From the NCBI GenBank assembly GCA_021772895.1, contig JAJFLC010000012.1, positions 62,001 to 126,000 of the forward strand: 64,000 nucleotides of DNA, read 5' to 3'. The first letter of the stretch is position 1. Every line of letters begins with the position of its first letter. The notes under the pieces are model-generated. The model had not been told where the DNA came from. It did not search any database and saw only the letters and a program-made list of their open reading frames with translations. This DNA is from Mariprofundaceae bacterium. Lineage in GTDB: Bacteria; Pseudomonadota; Zetaproteobacteria; Mariprofundales; Mariprofundaceae. The translations under genes were made by a program, and so were the position numbers. Shown piece after piece: positions 45,085 through 55,521 of the stretch.

Positions 45085-45875
45085 ATTCAATAAACACCCT
45101 CATCATTGGTGACATCATCGGCAGAGCAGGCCGTGTTGCCCTGAAAGACCATCTTCCCCGGCTTATTGACAGACACCAGATTGATTTTGTGATCGCCAAT
45201 GGAGAAAACATGGCCGCAGGTTTTGGCACCAATGCCAGGTTGGCTGATGAGATGTTTGAATTGGGTGTTAATGTGCTCACAAATGGTAACCATTGCTGGG
45301 ATCAGCGTGATTTCCTGGAGCAGATTGATGAAGATGATCGTTTGATACGCCCTATGAATTTTTCTGCCTATGCACCGGGGCGAGGCTGGACCATTCAGGA
45401 AACAGCAAGTGGTGATCGTATTGCCGTCATCAACCTGATTGGTCAGGTGTTTATGGGCATGGGATGGGATTGTCCGTTTGCAGCCGTAGAACGCGCCCTG
45501 GAAGAAATCCCTGATGATATCAAAATCATTATTGTAGATATGCATGCGGAAGCAAGCAGTGAAAAAATGGGCATAGGATGGTTTCTCGATGGCAAAGCAT
45601 CCTTTGTTTATGGCACACACACACATATCCCGACATGTGATGAAATCATTCACCCCAGTGGCACAGCCTACCAATCTGACATCGGCATGACCGGCTCTTA
45701 CCACTCGATTATTGGTATGAAAGTTGAAAGCGCACTCAAACGCATGGTACAGAAACTTCCTCAGCGCTTTGAAGCAGTTGAGCGTGGTGCTTCGATTTTT
45801 GCCACCATGGTCAAAATCAATACACAAACAGGCATGGCACTTGCCATTGAGCGCATTCACATTCCCCCAGCTTAA
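45063..45875 (+). CDS. YmdB-family metallophosphoesterase
   Basis: A 270-residue di-iron phosphoesterase of the TIGR00282 group. Metal ligands are visible in NTLIIGDIIGRAGRVAL, DFVIANGENMAAGFG, TNGNHCWDQRDF, IIVDMHAEASSEK and VYGTHTHIPTCDE. Family members such as YmdB hydrolyse 2',3'-cyclic nucleotides. An ATG after AAGGAAATTATTTC overlaps fthC, so the two are probably coupled. The biological target is unknown. Confidence 0.9.
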   Translation: MSDNPALNSINTLIIGDIIGRAGRVALKDHLPRLIDRHQIDFVIANGENMAAGFGTNARLADEMFELGVNVLTNGNHCWDQRDFLEQIDEDDRLIRPMNFSAYAPGRGWTIQETASGDRIAVINLIGQVFMGMGWDCPFAAVERALEEIPDDIKIIIVDMHAEASSEKMGIGWFLDGKASFVYGTHTHIPTCDEIIHPSGTAYQSDIGMTGSYHSIIGMKVESALKRMVQKLPQRFEAVERGASIFATMVKINTQTGMALAIERIHIPPA

Positions 45876-46006
45876 AAAACACGTGAGCAACAGTCAGAGC
45901 ATTTGTGCAAATCCCATCTTTTTTTAAACTAAATGACCATATTTGAGAAAATTGTATGGGTGAAAACACTCAAAAATTGCTTAATATTGTTGGGGAAAAT
46001 CCATTT

Positions 46007-46025
46007 AATGTGAAAAATTTCACAT
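46007..46025. promoter_or_regulatory. CRP-like palindrome TGTGA-N6-TCACA
   Basis: The sequence TGTGAAAAATTTCACA (46009-46024) matches the CRP/FNR-family consensus TGTGA-N6-TCACA exactly and extends by one base on both sides. It lies between two convergent genes, the YmdB-like gene and the CheZ-like gene, so it is not at an obvious promoter. It may be chance or mark an unseen transcript. Confidence 0.35.
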
Positions 46026-46072
46026 CAATTCCACCATTCTATCCCTTAAAAAACGCTTCACTTGAAAGGCAA

Positions 46073-47059
46073 TCAGAACAGTTCCACCTCTCCTTTATCC
46101 ATGCTCTGCTGAGAAACAGGATTACTCTCCTCTAAACGAAGTCCCTTTCTATATGACATAATCTCTTCACGTAGCGTACCAATACCATCTGCATACGCCT
46201 GAAGGCCAAGTCCACTCTCCTCACGCAACTTGGAAAGCCCGCTGGAAAGCCTGGAAACAAAACCCTCCATACGATCCAAATGTAAATCAGTATGGCTCAA
46301 ACTTTGGCTAACGATATCTTCAAACTGAAGCGCCCGGATCGCATCACCCATGTGCTGTTTCATTTCAGCATTCACACTGTCTGCATCTGTCTTGCATTTG
46401 GAGATCGCATTGCTGGCCTGATTCAAATATTCGACCATCTCCTCAACCTTGGCCTTGGATGAAAAGACAGCCGCCATATCTTTTTTGGACACTTCATCCA
46501 CCACCAGTTTAGTCAGCCTGCACAAACCTTGAGCGATTTTTGTTTCGGCAAACATGGCATCATGCATTGCGATGGCGTTGCAGGAGAGATCTCGGATTTG
46601 ATCCATATCAGGATTCTCCTCCGAGGCCAGAATATGAATCCTGTTCAGCAATTCCGATGTCTTCTCTGCTTCAGAGAGAGAGCTTCGCATATGGGTAGCC
46701 ATTTCATTCATATTTGTTAATGCAGTCAGACTTTTTTTACTATCCTGTATGAGCGAATCCAAAAGCTCTGTCAGCGCCACCGCGGTCTGTTCAATATGCT
46801 GAAAAATATTTTTCTCAGAACCCGAAGAATCTGGATCGGTAACGACCTCTGCCATCATCGTCGAAAAAAGCTTCATCTGATCCGCCGATCTGTCATCAAT
46901 GCCATAAAAGCTTTCATGCAGAGAAACAATCGCATCTGACAATAGTGCTTTAACCTGATGAACCTGACCTTTTATTGTGACGATTTCACTTCCCATGCTC
47001 TCATCAACATCTTTGAGTAATGTCTCGATAGCCTCTTGCAATTTAGACTCATTTTTCAT
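46073..47059 (-). CDS. CheZ-like chemotaxis protein, candidate CheY-P phosphatase
   Basis: A 328-residue, almost entirely helical protein with no membrane segment. Near residues 240-250 it reads [27 protein letters not shown]. This resembles the catalytic helix of CheZ (F-Q-D-L-T-G-Q), with the key Asp and Gln four residues apart (DIVSQ). The remainder has no resemblance that I can name. It is the last gene of the chemotaxis operon, overlapping cheB by four bases and preceded by AAAAGGAGG. The inferred role is ending the CheY signal. Confidence 0.6.
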   Translation of the reverse strand: MKNESKLQEAIETLLKDVDESMGSEIVTIKGQVHQVKALLSDAIVSLHESFYGIDDRSADQMKLFSTMMAEVVTDPDSSGSEKNIFQHIEQTAVALTELLDSLIQDSKKSLTALTNMNEMATHMRSSLSEAEKTSELLNRIHILASEENPDMDQIRDLSCNAIAMHDAMFAETKIAQGLCRLTKLVVDEVSKKDMAAVFSSKAKVEEMVEYLNQASNAISKCKTDADSVNAEMKQHMGDAIRALQFEDIVSQSLSHTDLHLDRMEGFVSRLSSGLSKLREESGLGLQAYADGIGTLREEIMSYRKGLRLEESNPVSQQSMDKGEVELF

Positions 47060-48132
47060 ATTCGTCCTCCTTTTCCAAGCGAAGAGACCAATGTTTTGGC
47101 GACCTCGTTTAATGGTACAACACTTTCAACTGCATCAGCCTTAAATGCAGCACCGGGCATCCCCCAGACAACACTGCTGGCTTCGTCCTGTCCGATGGTT
47201 CTTGCGCCTGCCTCACGCATGCGCTTCAGGCCGTGGGCACCATCTGAGCCCATGCCTGTCAAAATCACACCCACAGCATTCTGTCCGACCCGTTTTGCAA
47301 CCGAATCAAACATGACGTCAACCGATGGTTTATGCCTGCTAACCGCTGGCCCATCATCAAGCTGACAGATATACCTTGCCCCGCTTTTTCTGATCATCAG
47401 GTGCTTGTCTCCCGGTGCAATAAACGCACAGCCGGGAAGAATCTGATCGCCATCTTTGGCCTCGCTCACCTTTAACGATGAATGATCATTCACACGCTCT
47501 GCAAATGATCCGCTAAAAGCAGCCGGAATATGCTGCGTGATCACCACGCCCGGAAAGTTAGCCGGTAGCTGAGAAAGCACATATTTAATGGCTTCCGTCC
47601 CACCCGTTGATGCACCAATTGCAACAATTTTATCCGTGGTATTAAAATGTTTCATCTGTGATTCTGTCACCATTTCCTTCTGTATATCAGAAGAATTTCG
47701 CAGCGAATCATGAACAGCAGAGATACGAACCGCCGCTGCTGCCTTAACTTTAGAGATGATCTCTTCTGAATACTCAGCCAGTCGATAGGTTGCTCCCAAC
47801 TTAGGTTTACTGATAAAATCAATCGCACCCAGCTCCATTGCCCTAAGGGTTACATCCGCTCCTTTTTCGGTAAGCGTAGAAACCATAACAACTGGCATAG
47901 GCCGTAATCGCATCAAATTTGAGAGAAAGGTCAACCCATCCATCTTTGGCATTTCCACATCCAGTGTCAGCACATCAGGATTGGTTGCTTTGATCTGTTC
48001 TCTGGCAATCAACGGGTCGGCAGCAGCCCCCACGACCTCAATATCAGGGTCCTCACTCAGGATTTCTGTCAGCAGCTTTCTTACCAGTGCCGAGTCATCA
48101 ATAATCAAAACTTTTGTTTTTTTATGGGTCAT
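47056..48132 (-). CDS. cheB: Chemotaxis methylesterase/glutamine deamidase CheB
   Basis: Removes methyl groups from receptor glutamates and is activated by CheA. The receiver domain has Asp in [17 protein letters not shown], and the catalytic domain has the Ser in [11 protein letters not shown], the His in [16 protein letters not shown] and the Asp in [19 protein letters not shown] used [12 protein letters not shown] (48132), giving 358 residues, over the longer ORF-track start. It follows cheD by seven bases. Confidence 0.96.
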   Translation of the reverse strand: MTHKKTKVLIIDDSALVRKLLTEILSEDPDIEVVGAAADPLIAREQIKATNPDVLTLDVEMPKMDGLTFLSNLMRLRPMPVVMVSTLTEKGADVTLRAMELGAIDFISKPKLGATYRLAEYSEEIISKVKAAAAVRISAVHDSLRNSSDIQKEMVTESQMKHFNTTDKIVAIGASTGGTEAIKYVLSQLPANFPGVVITQHIPAAFSGSFAERVNDHSSLKVSEAKDGDQILPGCAFIAPGDKHLMIRKSGARYICQLDDGPAVSRHKPSVDVMFDSVAKRVGQNAVGVILTGMGSDGAHGLKRMREAGARTIGQDEASSVVWGMPGAAFKADAVESVVPLNEVAKTLVSSLGKGGRI

Positions 48133-48139
48133 CACGCCT

Positions 48140-48820
48140 TCACTCAAAAAAACGCGCAATATCAATCGGTTCAATATCAATCAGTTCATCATCACTCGAT
48201 TTAACGTCCTTGGGTCTTGATCCGTTTTTCAAATCATATCTATAGTCCATTTCACGTTGTTGAATCGTATCGTTATGCAACGTGTCTATTCGTTTGATCA
48301 TCACTTTGCCGGTTTTAGGAAAAAAATAGACTTTTCTCGGCTGTGTACCGCCTAAATCCTCTGCTGCCACAGGCATACCCGCATTTTGTAAAAACTCTCT
48401 GGCAAATTTAATGTTTTGCGCGCCCACATCAGATTGTCCCGCATTGATCAACCCGCCACCAAAGATCTTCACCTCCAAACTATTTTTATCACCACCATGC
48501 TTAATCACATCATCTAGCAAGTGTTTCATGGCATAGTCACCATATCGACTCGCCATACCTGTTTTATCTGTATCCCATCGACCTGAGTTTTCGTGAGTAA
48601 CCGGAAGCATGAAATGATTCATTCCGCCAATGCCCGATGTTTTATCCCGCACACAAGCAGAAACACATGAACCGAGTACAGTGACAACACATTCATCCAA
48701 AGCCGTCACGTAATACTCGCCAGGTAATATCTTCGCCGAAGTACAATGATGCAGCTGATCATAATAGGTATTGATATGATCAAAACCGGGAAGCCCTTTA
48801 TGTTTTTTAAAGTTTTTCAT
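48140..48820 (-). CDS. cheD: Chemoreceptor glutamine deamidase CheD
   Basis: Deamidates specific receptor glutamines and in some species helps dephosphorylate through CheC. The catalytic Cys is in [28 protein letters not shown], with the His in [35 protein letters not shown] completes the fold. The start is ATG 48820 ([10 protein letters not shown]), overlapping the cheR end by 14 bases. The 226 residues are a little longer than usual, with a C-terminal extension of about 40 residues rich in Asp and Lys. Confidence 0.95.
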   Translation of the reverse strand: MKNFKKHKGLPGFDHINTYYDQLHHCTSAKILPGEYYVTALDECVVTVLGSCVSACVRDKTSGIGGMNHFMLPVTHENSGRWDTDKTGMASRYGDYAMKHLLDDVIKHGGDKNSLEVKIFGGGLINAGQSDVGAQNIKFAREFLQNAGMPVAAEDLGGTQPRKVYFFPKTGKVMIKRIDTLHNDTIQQREMDYRYDLKNGSRPKDVKSSDDELIDIEPIDIARFFE

Positions 48821-49679
48821 AAATAGACTGTCCCACAAGGTCTGCCCGTTCGGTGACACCAAACAGGGTTTCAGAATGGCCAACAAAAAGAGTGCCGTGA
48901 CTGGCTAAAAGATCAAAATAACGATCAATAAGTGTTTTTTTTGTTTCAGCATCAAAATAAATAATGACATTTCGGCAAAACAGGACATCCAGAGGGCCTT
49001 TAATCGGCCACTCATCCATCAGGTTTAAACATTTAAAAGTGATCATATCGCGCAGTTCAGGCTTCACGCGCACCATGCCCTGATTGCTACCGGTTCCATT
49101 CACAAACCAGCGATGCAATCTGTTGTTTTCAATGCCAGCGATTCTTTCTTCCTTGTAGACACCTTTGGAGCCCGTATCAATCATGTTGCTATCCATATCT
49201 GTCGCAAGGATTTTGACATCCCAACCCGGAGGCATCGTCTCAGCCACACACATCGCAATGGAATAAGGCTCTTCACCACTTGAGCAACCGGCAGACCAGA
49301 TGCGAATGCGCCGACTGGCAGCGTTGACTTTCATCAGATGAGGGAGGACTCTGTTTTTCAGATGCTCAAAATGATGTGGTTCACGAAAAAACGCCGTCAG
49401 ATTGGTTGTCATGGAGTTGACAAAGTTCCGCACCTCTTCACCTTCTATATCCGCATTGAGTAAAGTGGCATATTCCTTAAAAGATGAGAGGTTTAGCTCC
49501 CTTAAGCGGCGGGTCAACCGACCATAAACCATATCCGACTTGCCTTCATGCAAATCAATTCCTGTCAGCGCTTTCACCAAACCACGCAGCACATTAAAAT
49601 CACGGGATGAGAAAGAAAACTCACGACGCCCCTCTTCAACACCGCTATTTTTGCGCTTGGCTTCTACTGTCATATTCAT
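48807..49679 (-). CDS. cheR: Chemotaxis methyltransferase CheR
   Basis: Methylates receptor glutamates with S-adenosylmethionine. The N-terminal helical domain precedes RIRIWSAGCSSGEEPYSIAMCVAETMP (SAM site), DWPIKG-type LDVLFCRNVIIYFD, and the closing HGTLFVGHSETLFGV. The beta-subdomain that docks to receptor tails is present by length (290). The operon receptor carries a matching C-terminal W-x-x-F tail. It overlaps the STAS gene upstream by four bases. Confidence 0.96.
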   Translation of the reverse strand: MNMTVEAKRKNSGVEEGRREFSFSSRDFNVLRGLVKALTGIDLHEGKSDMVYGRLTRRLRELNLSSFKEYATLLNADIEGEEVRNFVNSMTTNLTAFFREPHHFEHLKNRVLPHLMKVNAASRRIRIWSAGCSSGEEPYSIAMCVAETMPPGWDVKILATDMDSNMIDTGSKGVYKEERIAGIENNRLHRWFVNGTGSNQGMVRVKPELRDMITFKCLNLMDEWPIKGPLDVLFCRNVIIYFDAETKKTLIDRYFDLLASHGTLFVGHSETLFGVTERADLVGQSIYEKL

Positions 49680-50173
49680 AACACCATCAAATCTGAAAGG
49701 CCGAGCTGTTCAGAAGATTTACGAAGTGCCTGAGATGCTGATTTCCATGAAACATCTAATTTTCGATTTTTTGCATCCTGAATCACTGCATAAATCAGCT
49801 GTGTACCCGCCGTATCCACTTGATTCAACCCTCCCGCATCCATCTTAATCTCAGAAGCTGATTCCAGCATAGCAAGCCATGTTTTATGAAGTGTCTCGAC
49901 CTGAGCAATGCCCAGATCACCTTCCAGAAGCAGCACCTTTGGCTCACGCTTTTTCTCCTCTTCATGCTGAATATCCTGCGCCTCTATCTCGCTTTTTTCG
50001 GATGCTTTAGCCGCCTTCTTCACTTCAGATGCCGGTGCTGCGATTGAAGTCGCAACATCGCTTACATCCGCCTGAGTTTCAGCCTCTGGCACATTTTTTT
50101 TCTTATCAACCAACGCCTGAGAGTCCTTTTCCACATCCTTTGCTGCACTCTTTTTAATGACTTTTTTCTTCAT
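49676..50173 (-). CDS. STAS-domain protein with charged linker in chemotaxis operon
   Basis: A 165-residue protein. The first 85 residues are a low-complexity Lys/Ala/Glu/Ser-rich stretch (KKKVIKKSAAKDVEKDSQALVDKKKN). The rest is a STAS domain (VLLLEGDLGIAQVETLHKTWLAMLESASEIKMDAGGLNQVDTAGTQLIYAVIQDAKNRKLDVSW) of the anti-sigma-antagonist fold, with a Thr in place of the usual phosphorylated Ser (DTAG). Such STAS proteins occur in some chemotaxis clusters. Their role is not settled. I used MKKKVIK (50173) as start. Confidence 0.8.
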   Translation of the reverse strand: MKKKVIKKSAAKDVEKDSQALVDKKKNVPEAETQADVSDVATSIAAPASEVKKAAKASEKSEIEAQDIQHEEEKKREPKVLLLEGDLGIAQVETLHKTWLAMLESASEIKMDAGGLNQVDTAGTQLIYAVIQDAKNRKLDVSWKSASQALRKSSEQLGLSDLMVL

Positions 50174-50430
50174 GAAAATGTCCTTTCCTTCAAAATTTCC
50201 TGAGCATGGATACAATCACCGTCAGCCCCGTTATGGCACGTATCAAACATCAAATTCGAAAATAATTTATCCATAACTGGGACAGGCAGCCAAAGCATTA
50301 GAAAAGTTTGTAGCTCTGATTATTTTTCCCACACCACCTTTCTGATTGATCAGCGATATCAACTACATACAATGCACTTAGGCGTTCACGAAGATGAAGG
50401 TGTAATTTAACATTGCTTATCTGGCACATC

Positions 50431-52806
50431 CTAAAACTCCTCCCAATCATCATTCTGAGAAGCATATTTACTGTTTGCTCTTACTTTTGTTTTTTTAGAA
50501 GCTGCTTTCTTAGGCACTGCGGCTTTAGCGGCCATCTTCTTCAATTTTTTCGCGACCAGTTCTTCCTCTTCGGTCACATCACCCAGCTCAAAAGCGCTCA
50601 CCAGTTTTTGCATGTCATTGGATTGTTGCTCCAGCGTCTGGCTTGCAGCAGTCGTCTCCTCCACCAGCGCAGCATTTTGTTGGGTGACACTATCCATCTG
50701 TGCGATAGCCTGATTGATCTGATCAATGCCCGATGCCTGCTCCTGACCCGCGGCGGCAATCTCAGCAATAATATCACTAACCTTCTGTACCGATTGTACA
50801 ATAACATCCAATGCCTCACCTGACTTATCAACAAGCTCTGAACCCTCATTGACACTCTCAACGCTGGCATTGATCAAGCCTTTGATCTCTTTTGCTGCTT
50901 CTGCACTGCGTTGCGCCAAAGCACGAACCTCGCCGGCTACCACAGCAAAACCGCGCCCCTGCTCACCGGCACGGGCTGCTTCAACCGCTGCATTCAGAGC
51001 CAGCAGATTGGTCTGAAATGCAATCTCATCAATCACACTGATAATATCAGAAATTTTATTGCTTGATTCGGTGATGCCAGACATCGCCACAACTGCCTGA
51101 CTGACAATTTTTCCACCCTGCTCTGCCTGCTCACGCGCATCCACTGCCAACTGATCGGCCTGACGCGCATTATCAGCATTTTGCTGCACGGTGCTGGCCA
51201 TCTCTTCGATACTGGATGCGGTCTCTTCAAGTGATGCAGCCTGTGTCTGTGTACGATCATTCAATGTCGCATTGCCACCTGCAATTTCCACAACACCGTT
51301 GGACACATCTGTGGCTGTCATCCGCACCTTGCCAATCAAATCTCTGAGCACATGCACGGTTGTATTGCTGTTCTCTTTGAGTGTTCCAAACTGACCTTCA
51401 TAGTCACCATCGATGCTTTCAGTGAGATTCCCTTGAGACATCGCTCCCAATACACGCAATGTATCATCAATCACACGTTCGCTCACATCCACCAACGCAT
51501 TGATACCGCCGCTCAATGCTGCAAAGAAGCCATTTTTGTCTTCAGTGGCAATGCGCTCGCTTAAGTTGCCAGCCATCGCCGCCTCGACAATGCCTTGCAC
51601 CTCCTTCTCAACCGCAACCTCTTCTGTGCGATCAATCCACTCCACCACCGTAGCGACACGATCTCCCGATTCACTGCACACAGGATTGGCTACCACGCGC
51701 ATCACACGCCCACCAATATTCATATCTTTTGATGCGTACGAACTGGTTAATGCACCAAGCAAACGCCTCTGGTGTGATGGATCTTTATGAAACACATCGA
51801 TACAGGTTCCTACCAATTGATTGGCATGGAAATTGGGCAGATCCTTACGAAAATCTTTTTCAGCATTTTCCATCAGAGCCTGCGCTGCATTGTTCATATA
51901 AAAAATATTAAAATCGCCATCCGCGATCATCACATTGCTGCTCACTTCATCCAGCGCCGTCTTGATACGCAGCATGCGAGTCGCCTGCTGCTGTGTATCA
52001 TTGACCATGAAACCTTGTCTGATTTGTAAAACCTTCAGACTACGCAACGCATCTCCGCATCGGTCTTGACGATGAACATTGATAGCTGCCTGGAAATTCC
52101 CTTCCGCCAACTCCGTCAGATTTTCTTCAATAATCTGAATGGCCGGCAAGACTTTCTTTTCAACCATCACGCGTGTACCAAAAAACAGTAACGCATACAT
52201 GCCAATAAAACTGCCAAATACTTCAAGGGTCACATCCGTGCCTTCGCCCGCATGTGTGAGTAAATTATTAATAAAAATACTCACAGCAGCAAACATGACA
52301 AACAGGATAGCCATCAGGCTATGGAACAACCGTCTGATGCCTACATTATCCATTCTCTCCTGCATCGAAGGCTTGCCCGTACCTTGCAGGGTTGCCTTGC
52401 CCGCGTTGATCTGAGCATAAAGCGCTTCAGCAGCCGAAACCTCTGCCCGGCTGGGTTTATAACGTACCGACATATAACCTGTGACATGCCCATTCTCAGT
52501 TAATGGTGTCACATTGGCAGTAACCCAGTAATAATCACCATTTTTACAGCGGTTTTTCACCTGTCCTACCCATGGATTGCCTTCCTGTACGGTTTCCCAC
52601 AGATCTTTAAATGCCGCAGCCGGCATATCTGGATGTCGGACAACATTATGAGGTTGCCCAATAAGTTCCTGTTCCGTATAGCCGCTGATTTCAATAAATT
52701 CAGAGTTACATGATGTAATAACCCCTTTCAAATCAGTGGTCGACATCAGCATATGTCCATCCAACATTTCCACTTCATTATTGGTAACCGATAGTTTCTT
52801 TCTCAT
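50431..52806 (-). CDS. PAS-containing methyl-accepting chemotaxis protein
   Basis: A 791-residue receptor. An Aer-like PAS domain lies at residues about 10-125 ([39 protein letters not shown]). Two helices follow ([24 protein letters not shown] and [18 protein letters not shown]) with a very short periplasmic loop, then HAMP, a second PAS, another HAMP and the signalling hairpin [39 protein letters not shown] basic linker ends with NDDWEEF, matching the CheR-docking W-x-x-F tail. It likely senses redox or energy state through PAS cofactors. The ligand is unknown. Confidence 0.93.
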   Translation of the reverse strand: MRKKLSVTNNEVEMLDGHMLMSTTDLKGVITSCNSEFIEISGYTEQELIGQPHNVVRHPDMPAAAFKDLWETVQEGNPWVGQVKNRCKNGDYYWVTANVTPLTENGHVTGYMSVRYKPSRAEVSAAEALYAQINAGKATLQGTGKPSMQERMDNVGIRRLFHSLMAILFVMFAAVSIFINNLLTHAGEGTDVTLEVFGSFIGMYALLFFGTRVMVEKKVLPAIQIIEENLTELAEGNFQAAINVHRQDRCGDALRSLKVLQIRQGFMVNDTQQQATRMLRIKTALDEVSSNVMIADGDFNIFYMNNAAQALMENAEKDFRKDLPNFHANQLVGTCIDVFHKDPSHQRRLLGALTSSYASKDMNIGGRVMRVVANPVCSESGDRVATVVEWIDRTEEVAVEKEVQGIVEAAMAGNLSERIATEDKNGFFAALSGGINALVDVSERVIDDTLRVLGAMSQGNLTESIDGDYEGQFGTLKENSNTTVHVLRDLIGKVRMTATDVSNGVVEIAGGNATLNDRTQTQAASLEETASSIEEMASTVQQNADNARQADQLAVDAREQAEQGGKIVSQAVVAMSGITESSNKISDIISVIDEIAFQTNLLALNAAVEAARAGEQGRGFAVVAGEVRALAQRSAEAAKEIKGLINASVESVNEGSELVDKSGEALDVIVQSVQKVSDIIAEIAAAGQEQASGIDQINQAIAQMDSVTQQNAALVEETTAASQTLEQQSNDMQKLVSAFELGDVTEEEELVAKKLKKMAAKAAVPKKAASKKTKVRANSKYASQNDDWEEF

Positions 52807-52896
52807 ACCCTTCTCCTGTATGCAGTCGAACCCATCAGCTGTTGATGTTTAAACATTTTTGCCAGCCTCTATTTCGATTGCCGTTTTCTATCTTTC

Positions 52897-53430
52897 TTAT
52901 TCTTCTACCGAAATCTCATGAACATCTAAGTCCGCCGTTTCTTTTTTCGAAAAAATTCCTTCATTAATCAGACGATTTATATCAAGCAAAATAATCATTT
53001 TGTTATCAATGGTGGCCAGATGTTTAACAAACTCGATGGATATCGCACCGTCCATGTCAGGAGGCGGTTTAAGATCAGAACCGGAAATGCTGTAAACCTC
53101 CGATACCGCATCCACAACAATGCCCAGCACACGCTCACGATCATTTCCCGCCAATTTGACGATGATCACCACAGTGGTTGCATCAAAGGCACGGTTTTCC
53201 AGCCCAAAACGGTCACGCAAATTAATGATAGGCACAACAACCCCGCGCAGATTGATAATACCACTGACAAACGATGGAGAATTTGGAATTGGTGTTGCAT
53301 CTTCCCAACCGCGCAGCTCCTGTACTGTCAATATATCAACCCCATACTCTTCACCTGAGAGCATAAAGGTGAGATACTGATTTTCATTCACATCGGCAAT
53401 GCCTGTCTCTCTCTCTTTCACTGCTTCCAT
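52897..53430 (-). CDS. cheW: Chemotaxis coupling protein CheW
   Basis: Scaffold that links the receptor to CheA. The 177 residues form a single CheW domain: QYLTFMLSGEEYGVDILTVQELRGWEDATPIPNSPSFVSGIINLRGVVVPIINLRDRFGL, VVDAVSEVYSISGSDLKPPPD and ATIDNKMIILLDINRLI. Start and stop are well spaced: TAA-ATG junction with cheA and AGGAG upstream. A 90-base gap separates it from the receptor gene. Confidence 0.96.
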   Translation of the reverse strand: MEAVKERETGIADVNENQYLTFMLSGEEYGVDILTVQELRGWEDATPIPNSPSFVSGIINLRGVVVPIINLRDRFGLENRAFDATTVVIIVKLAGNDRERVLGIVVDAVSEVYSISGSDLKPPPDMDGAISIEFVKHLATIDNKMIILLDINRLINEGIFSKKETADLDVHEISVEE

Positions 53431-55521
53431 TTATTGCTCCTGCAACACCAGATTGTTATTGGCCATCTTCTGTTGTTTTCCACCGTTATTCTGGTCAAGG
53501 TGAGACATCTCAATAAGGCCTGCGACATCCAGAATCAAAGAGACCGTGCCATCACCAAGAATGGTGGCACCAGAGATGCCTGTAACACGTTGATAGTTGG
53601 TCTCCAGGCTTTTAATCACCACCTGCTGCTGCCCCAACAACTCATCGATAAGCAGGCCGACATGCCGCTCACCAAGTTCAACAACCACGAGCAGGGCGTT
53701 CTCCATATTTTTAGGGTTTTCATTGATAGAAAAAGTTTTAGACAGATCGATAATTGGGATATATTCATCGCGCAAGCGATAAAGTTCGATATCACTGGCA
53801 ACACCACTGATACATTTCTGATCCATCTGTAAAGATTCAACAATGGAAGAGAGAGGTAAAATAAAGGTGTCATTGCCAACCTTGAACAGTTGGCCATCCA
53901 GCACAGCCAGTGTCAGTGGCAGTCGAATGGCAAATGTGGTGCCCACACCAAGCTCAGAACGAATATCAATGCTCCCGCCCAGTCCTTCGATATTTTTCCG
54001 AACCACATCAAGACCCACACCTCGCCCTGAAAGATCACTCACCTGCTCGGCGGTTGAGAAACCTGCTTCAAGCAGCAGACGAAAAACCTGATCATCGCTT
54101 AACTCGTCTGACTCTTTGACCAAACCACGCTCAATCGCCTTGGTAAAAATCCGTTCCCGATCCAGTCCACTGCCATCGTCGGAAACTTCAATGATGACAA
54201 AACTACCTTGATGATAAGCATTAAGACGTACAATGCCTTCTTCCTCTTTGCCTGCTTCCAGACGCTCGTCAGGAGTTTCAAGACCATGATCAATTGAGTT
54301 GCGGACAAGGTGAACCAACGGATCATTGATCTTTTCCATCACGGTTTTATCCATTTCAGTGTCTTCACCACTGGTTTCCAGACGAATCTGTTTACTCAGC
54401 TTTTGGCTGACATCGTGTACCATGCGTGGAAAGCGATTAAACGCGAAACTGATGGGTTGCATACGGATGCTCATGACACCCTCTTGCAGTTCGCGCGAAT
54501 TTCTTTCCAATTGTTCAAGCCCTTCGCGTAATTTCTCAAGCTTAGCCAAATCGAGATCTTCTCCCAGCTGACTAAGCATGGATTGAGTGATGACCAGCTC
54601 ACCCACCATATCAATAATTTCATCAATGCGTTCCGTGCTGACACGAATCGTCGCAGATGGTGCAGGTGCAGCATCTTTGCCTACAGCTCTCCGATCCTCT
54701 TTTCTCCGCTCTAAGCCAGCCCCTTCACCCGTACGCCGCTCTTCATCCCGACGTTCCATTTTCCGGCGTTCCACCGGTTGAACAACAGGCTGGATATCAA
54801 GATCACAATCATCTTCAACCCATTCAAAAATTTCCGTAATTGCATCACGTTCAACCGGAGCCTTTAGTTCAATATCCCAACTCAAATAACATTTTTCAGG
54901 CTCCATCTCAGCCAGAGGAGGTATGCGTTGCGTATGTACTTGCAACGTCATTTCACCAAGCCCTGCCAGTTCTCTTAACATCAGAGAGGGGTCATTACCT
55001 GTCTGTAACAGATTTTCATACGGTAAAAAATGGATTGTCCAGCCAATAATCTCTTCATCCCGAGTATCGCCAGCTTCGACCTCTATTTGAGAATCAGTGG
55101 CTATTTCTGACACCCCAGATGCGCCATCCCGGATCTCTTCCAGCTTCAATTTTAGCGCCAGAGCCCTCTGATCATCCGGTTCAAGTCCATCCTGAAAGGC
55201 TTTAAGTAACTCCCGCAAGACATCAACAGATTCCAATAAAATATTAACCGACGCAAAATCAGCTTCCATTTCGCCATTGCGCATCTTATCGAGCAGCTCT
55301 TCCATGACATGGGTAAATGATGAAACAACGTCAAATCCAAAGGCAGCACCGCCACCCTTTATCGAATGAGCACCTCTGAAAATGGTATTCACTGTTTCAA
55401 GATCAGTTTCCCCTTCCGATAACGCAAGAAGACCCGTCTCCATGGCATCAAGGTTTTCGAAACTCTCTTCGAAGAAAATGCCCTTAAACTGATCTAAATC
55501 AACTGACACCAGGCTAACCAA
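53431..55521 (-). CDS. cheA: Chemotaxis histidine kinase CheA
   Basis: Kinase that phosphorylates CheY and CheB in response to receptors. The HPt domain with the phospho-His is in FRGAHSIKGGGAAFGF (residue about 51). A globular segment with WTIHFLPYENLLQTGNDPSLMLRELAGLGE replaces the standard P2. After a charged linker (ERRKMERRDEERRTGEG) come the dimerisation helices, the ATPase (HLVRNSIDHGLETPDER, DDGSGLDRERI, GRGVGLDVVRKNI) and a C-terminal CheW-like domain. The start is TTG 55521 or GTG 55509; both overlap or touch cheY. Confidence 0.96.
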   Translation of the reverse strand: MVSLVSVDLDQFKGIFFEESFENLDAMETGLLALSEGETDLETVNTIFRGAHSIKGGGAAFGFDVVSSFTHVMEELLDKMRNGEMEADFASVNILLESVDVLRELLKAFQDGLEPDDQRALALKLKLEEIRDGASGVSEIATDSQIEVEAGDTRDEEIIGWTIHFLPYENLLQTGNDPSLMLRELAGLGEMTLQVHTQRIPPLAEMEPEKCYLSWDIELKAPVERDAITEIFEWVEDDCDLDIQPVVQPVERRKMERRDEERRTGEGAGLERRKEDRRAVGKDAAPAPSATIRVSTERIDEIIDMVGELVITQSMLSQLGEDLDLAKLEKLREGLEQLERNSRELQEGVMSIRMQPISFAFNRFPRMVHDVSQKLSKQIRLETSGEDTEMDKTVMEKINDPLVHLVRNSIDHGLETPDERLEAGKEEEGIVRLNAYHQGSFVIIEVSDDGSGLDRERIFTKAIERGLVKESDELSDDQVFRLLLEAGFSTAEQVSDLSGRGVGLDVVRKNIEGLGGSIDIRSELGVGTTFAIRLPLTLAVLDGQLFKVGNDTFILPLSSIVESLQMDQKCISGVASDIELYRLRDEYIPIIDLSKTFSINENPKNMENALLVVVELGERHVGLLIDELLGQQQVVIKSLETNYQRVTGISGATILGDGTVSLILDVAGLIEMSHLDQNNGGKQQKMANNNLVLQEQ

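Noticed and set aside
45087-45890. 267-residue minus-strand frame opposite the YmdB-like gene
   Set aside because: Antisense shadow with Cys/His-rich composition; the plus strand carries a complete metallophosphoesterase.
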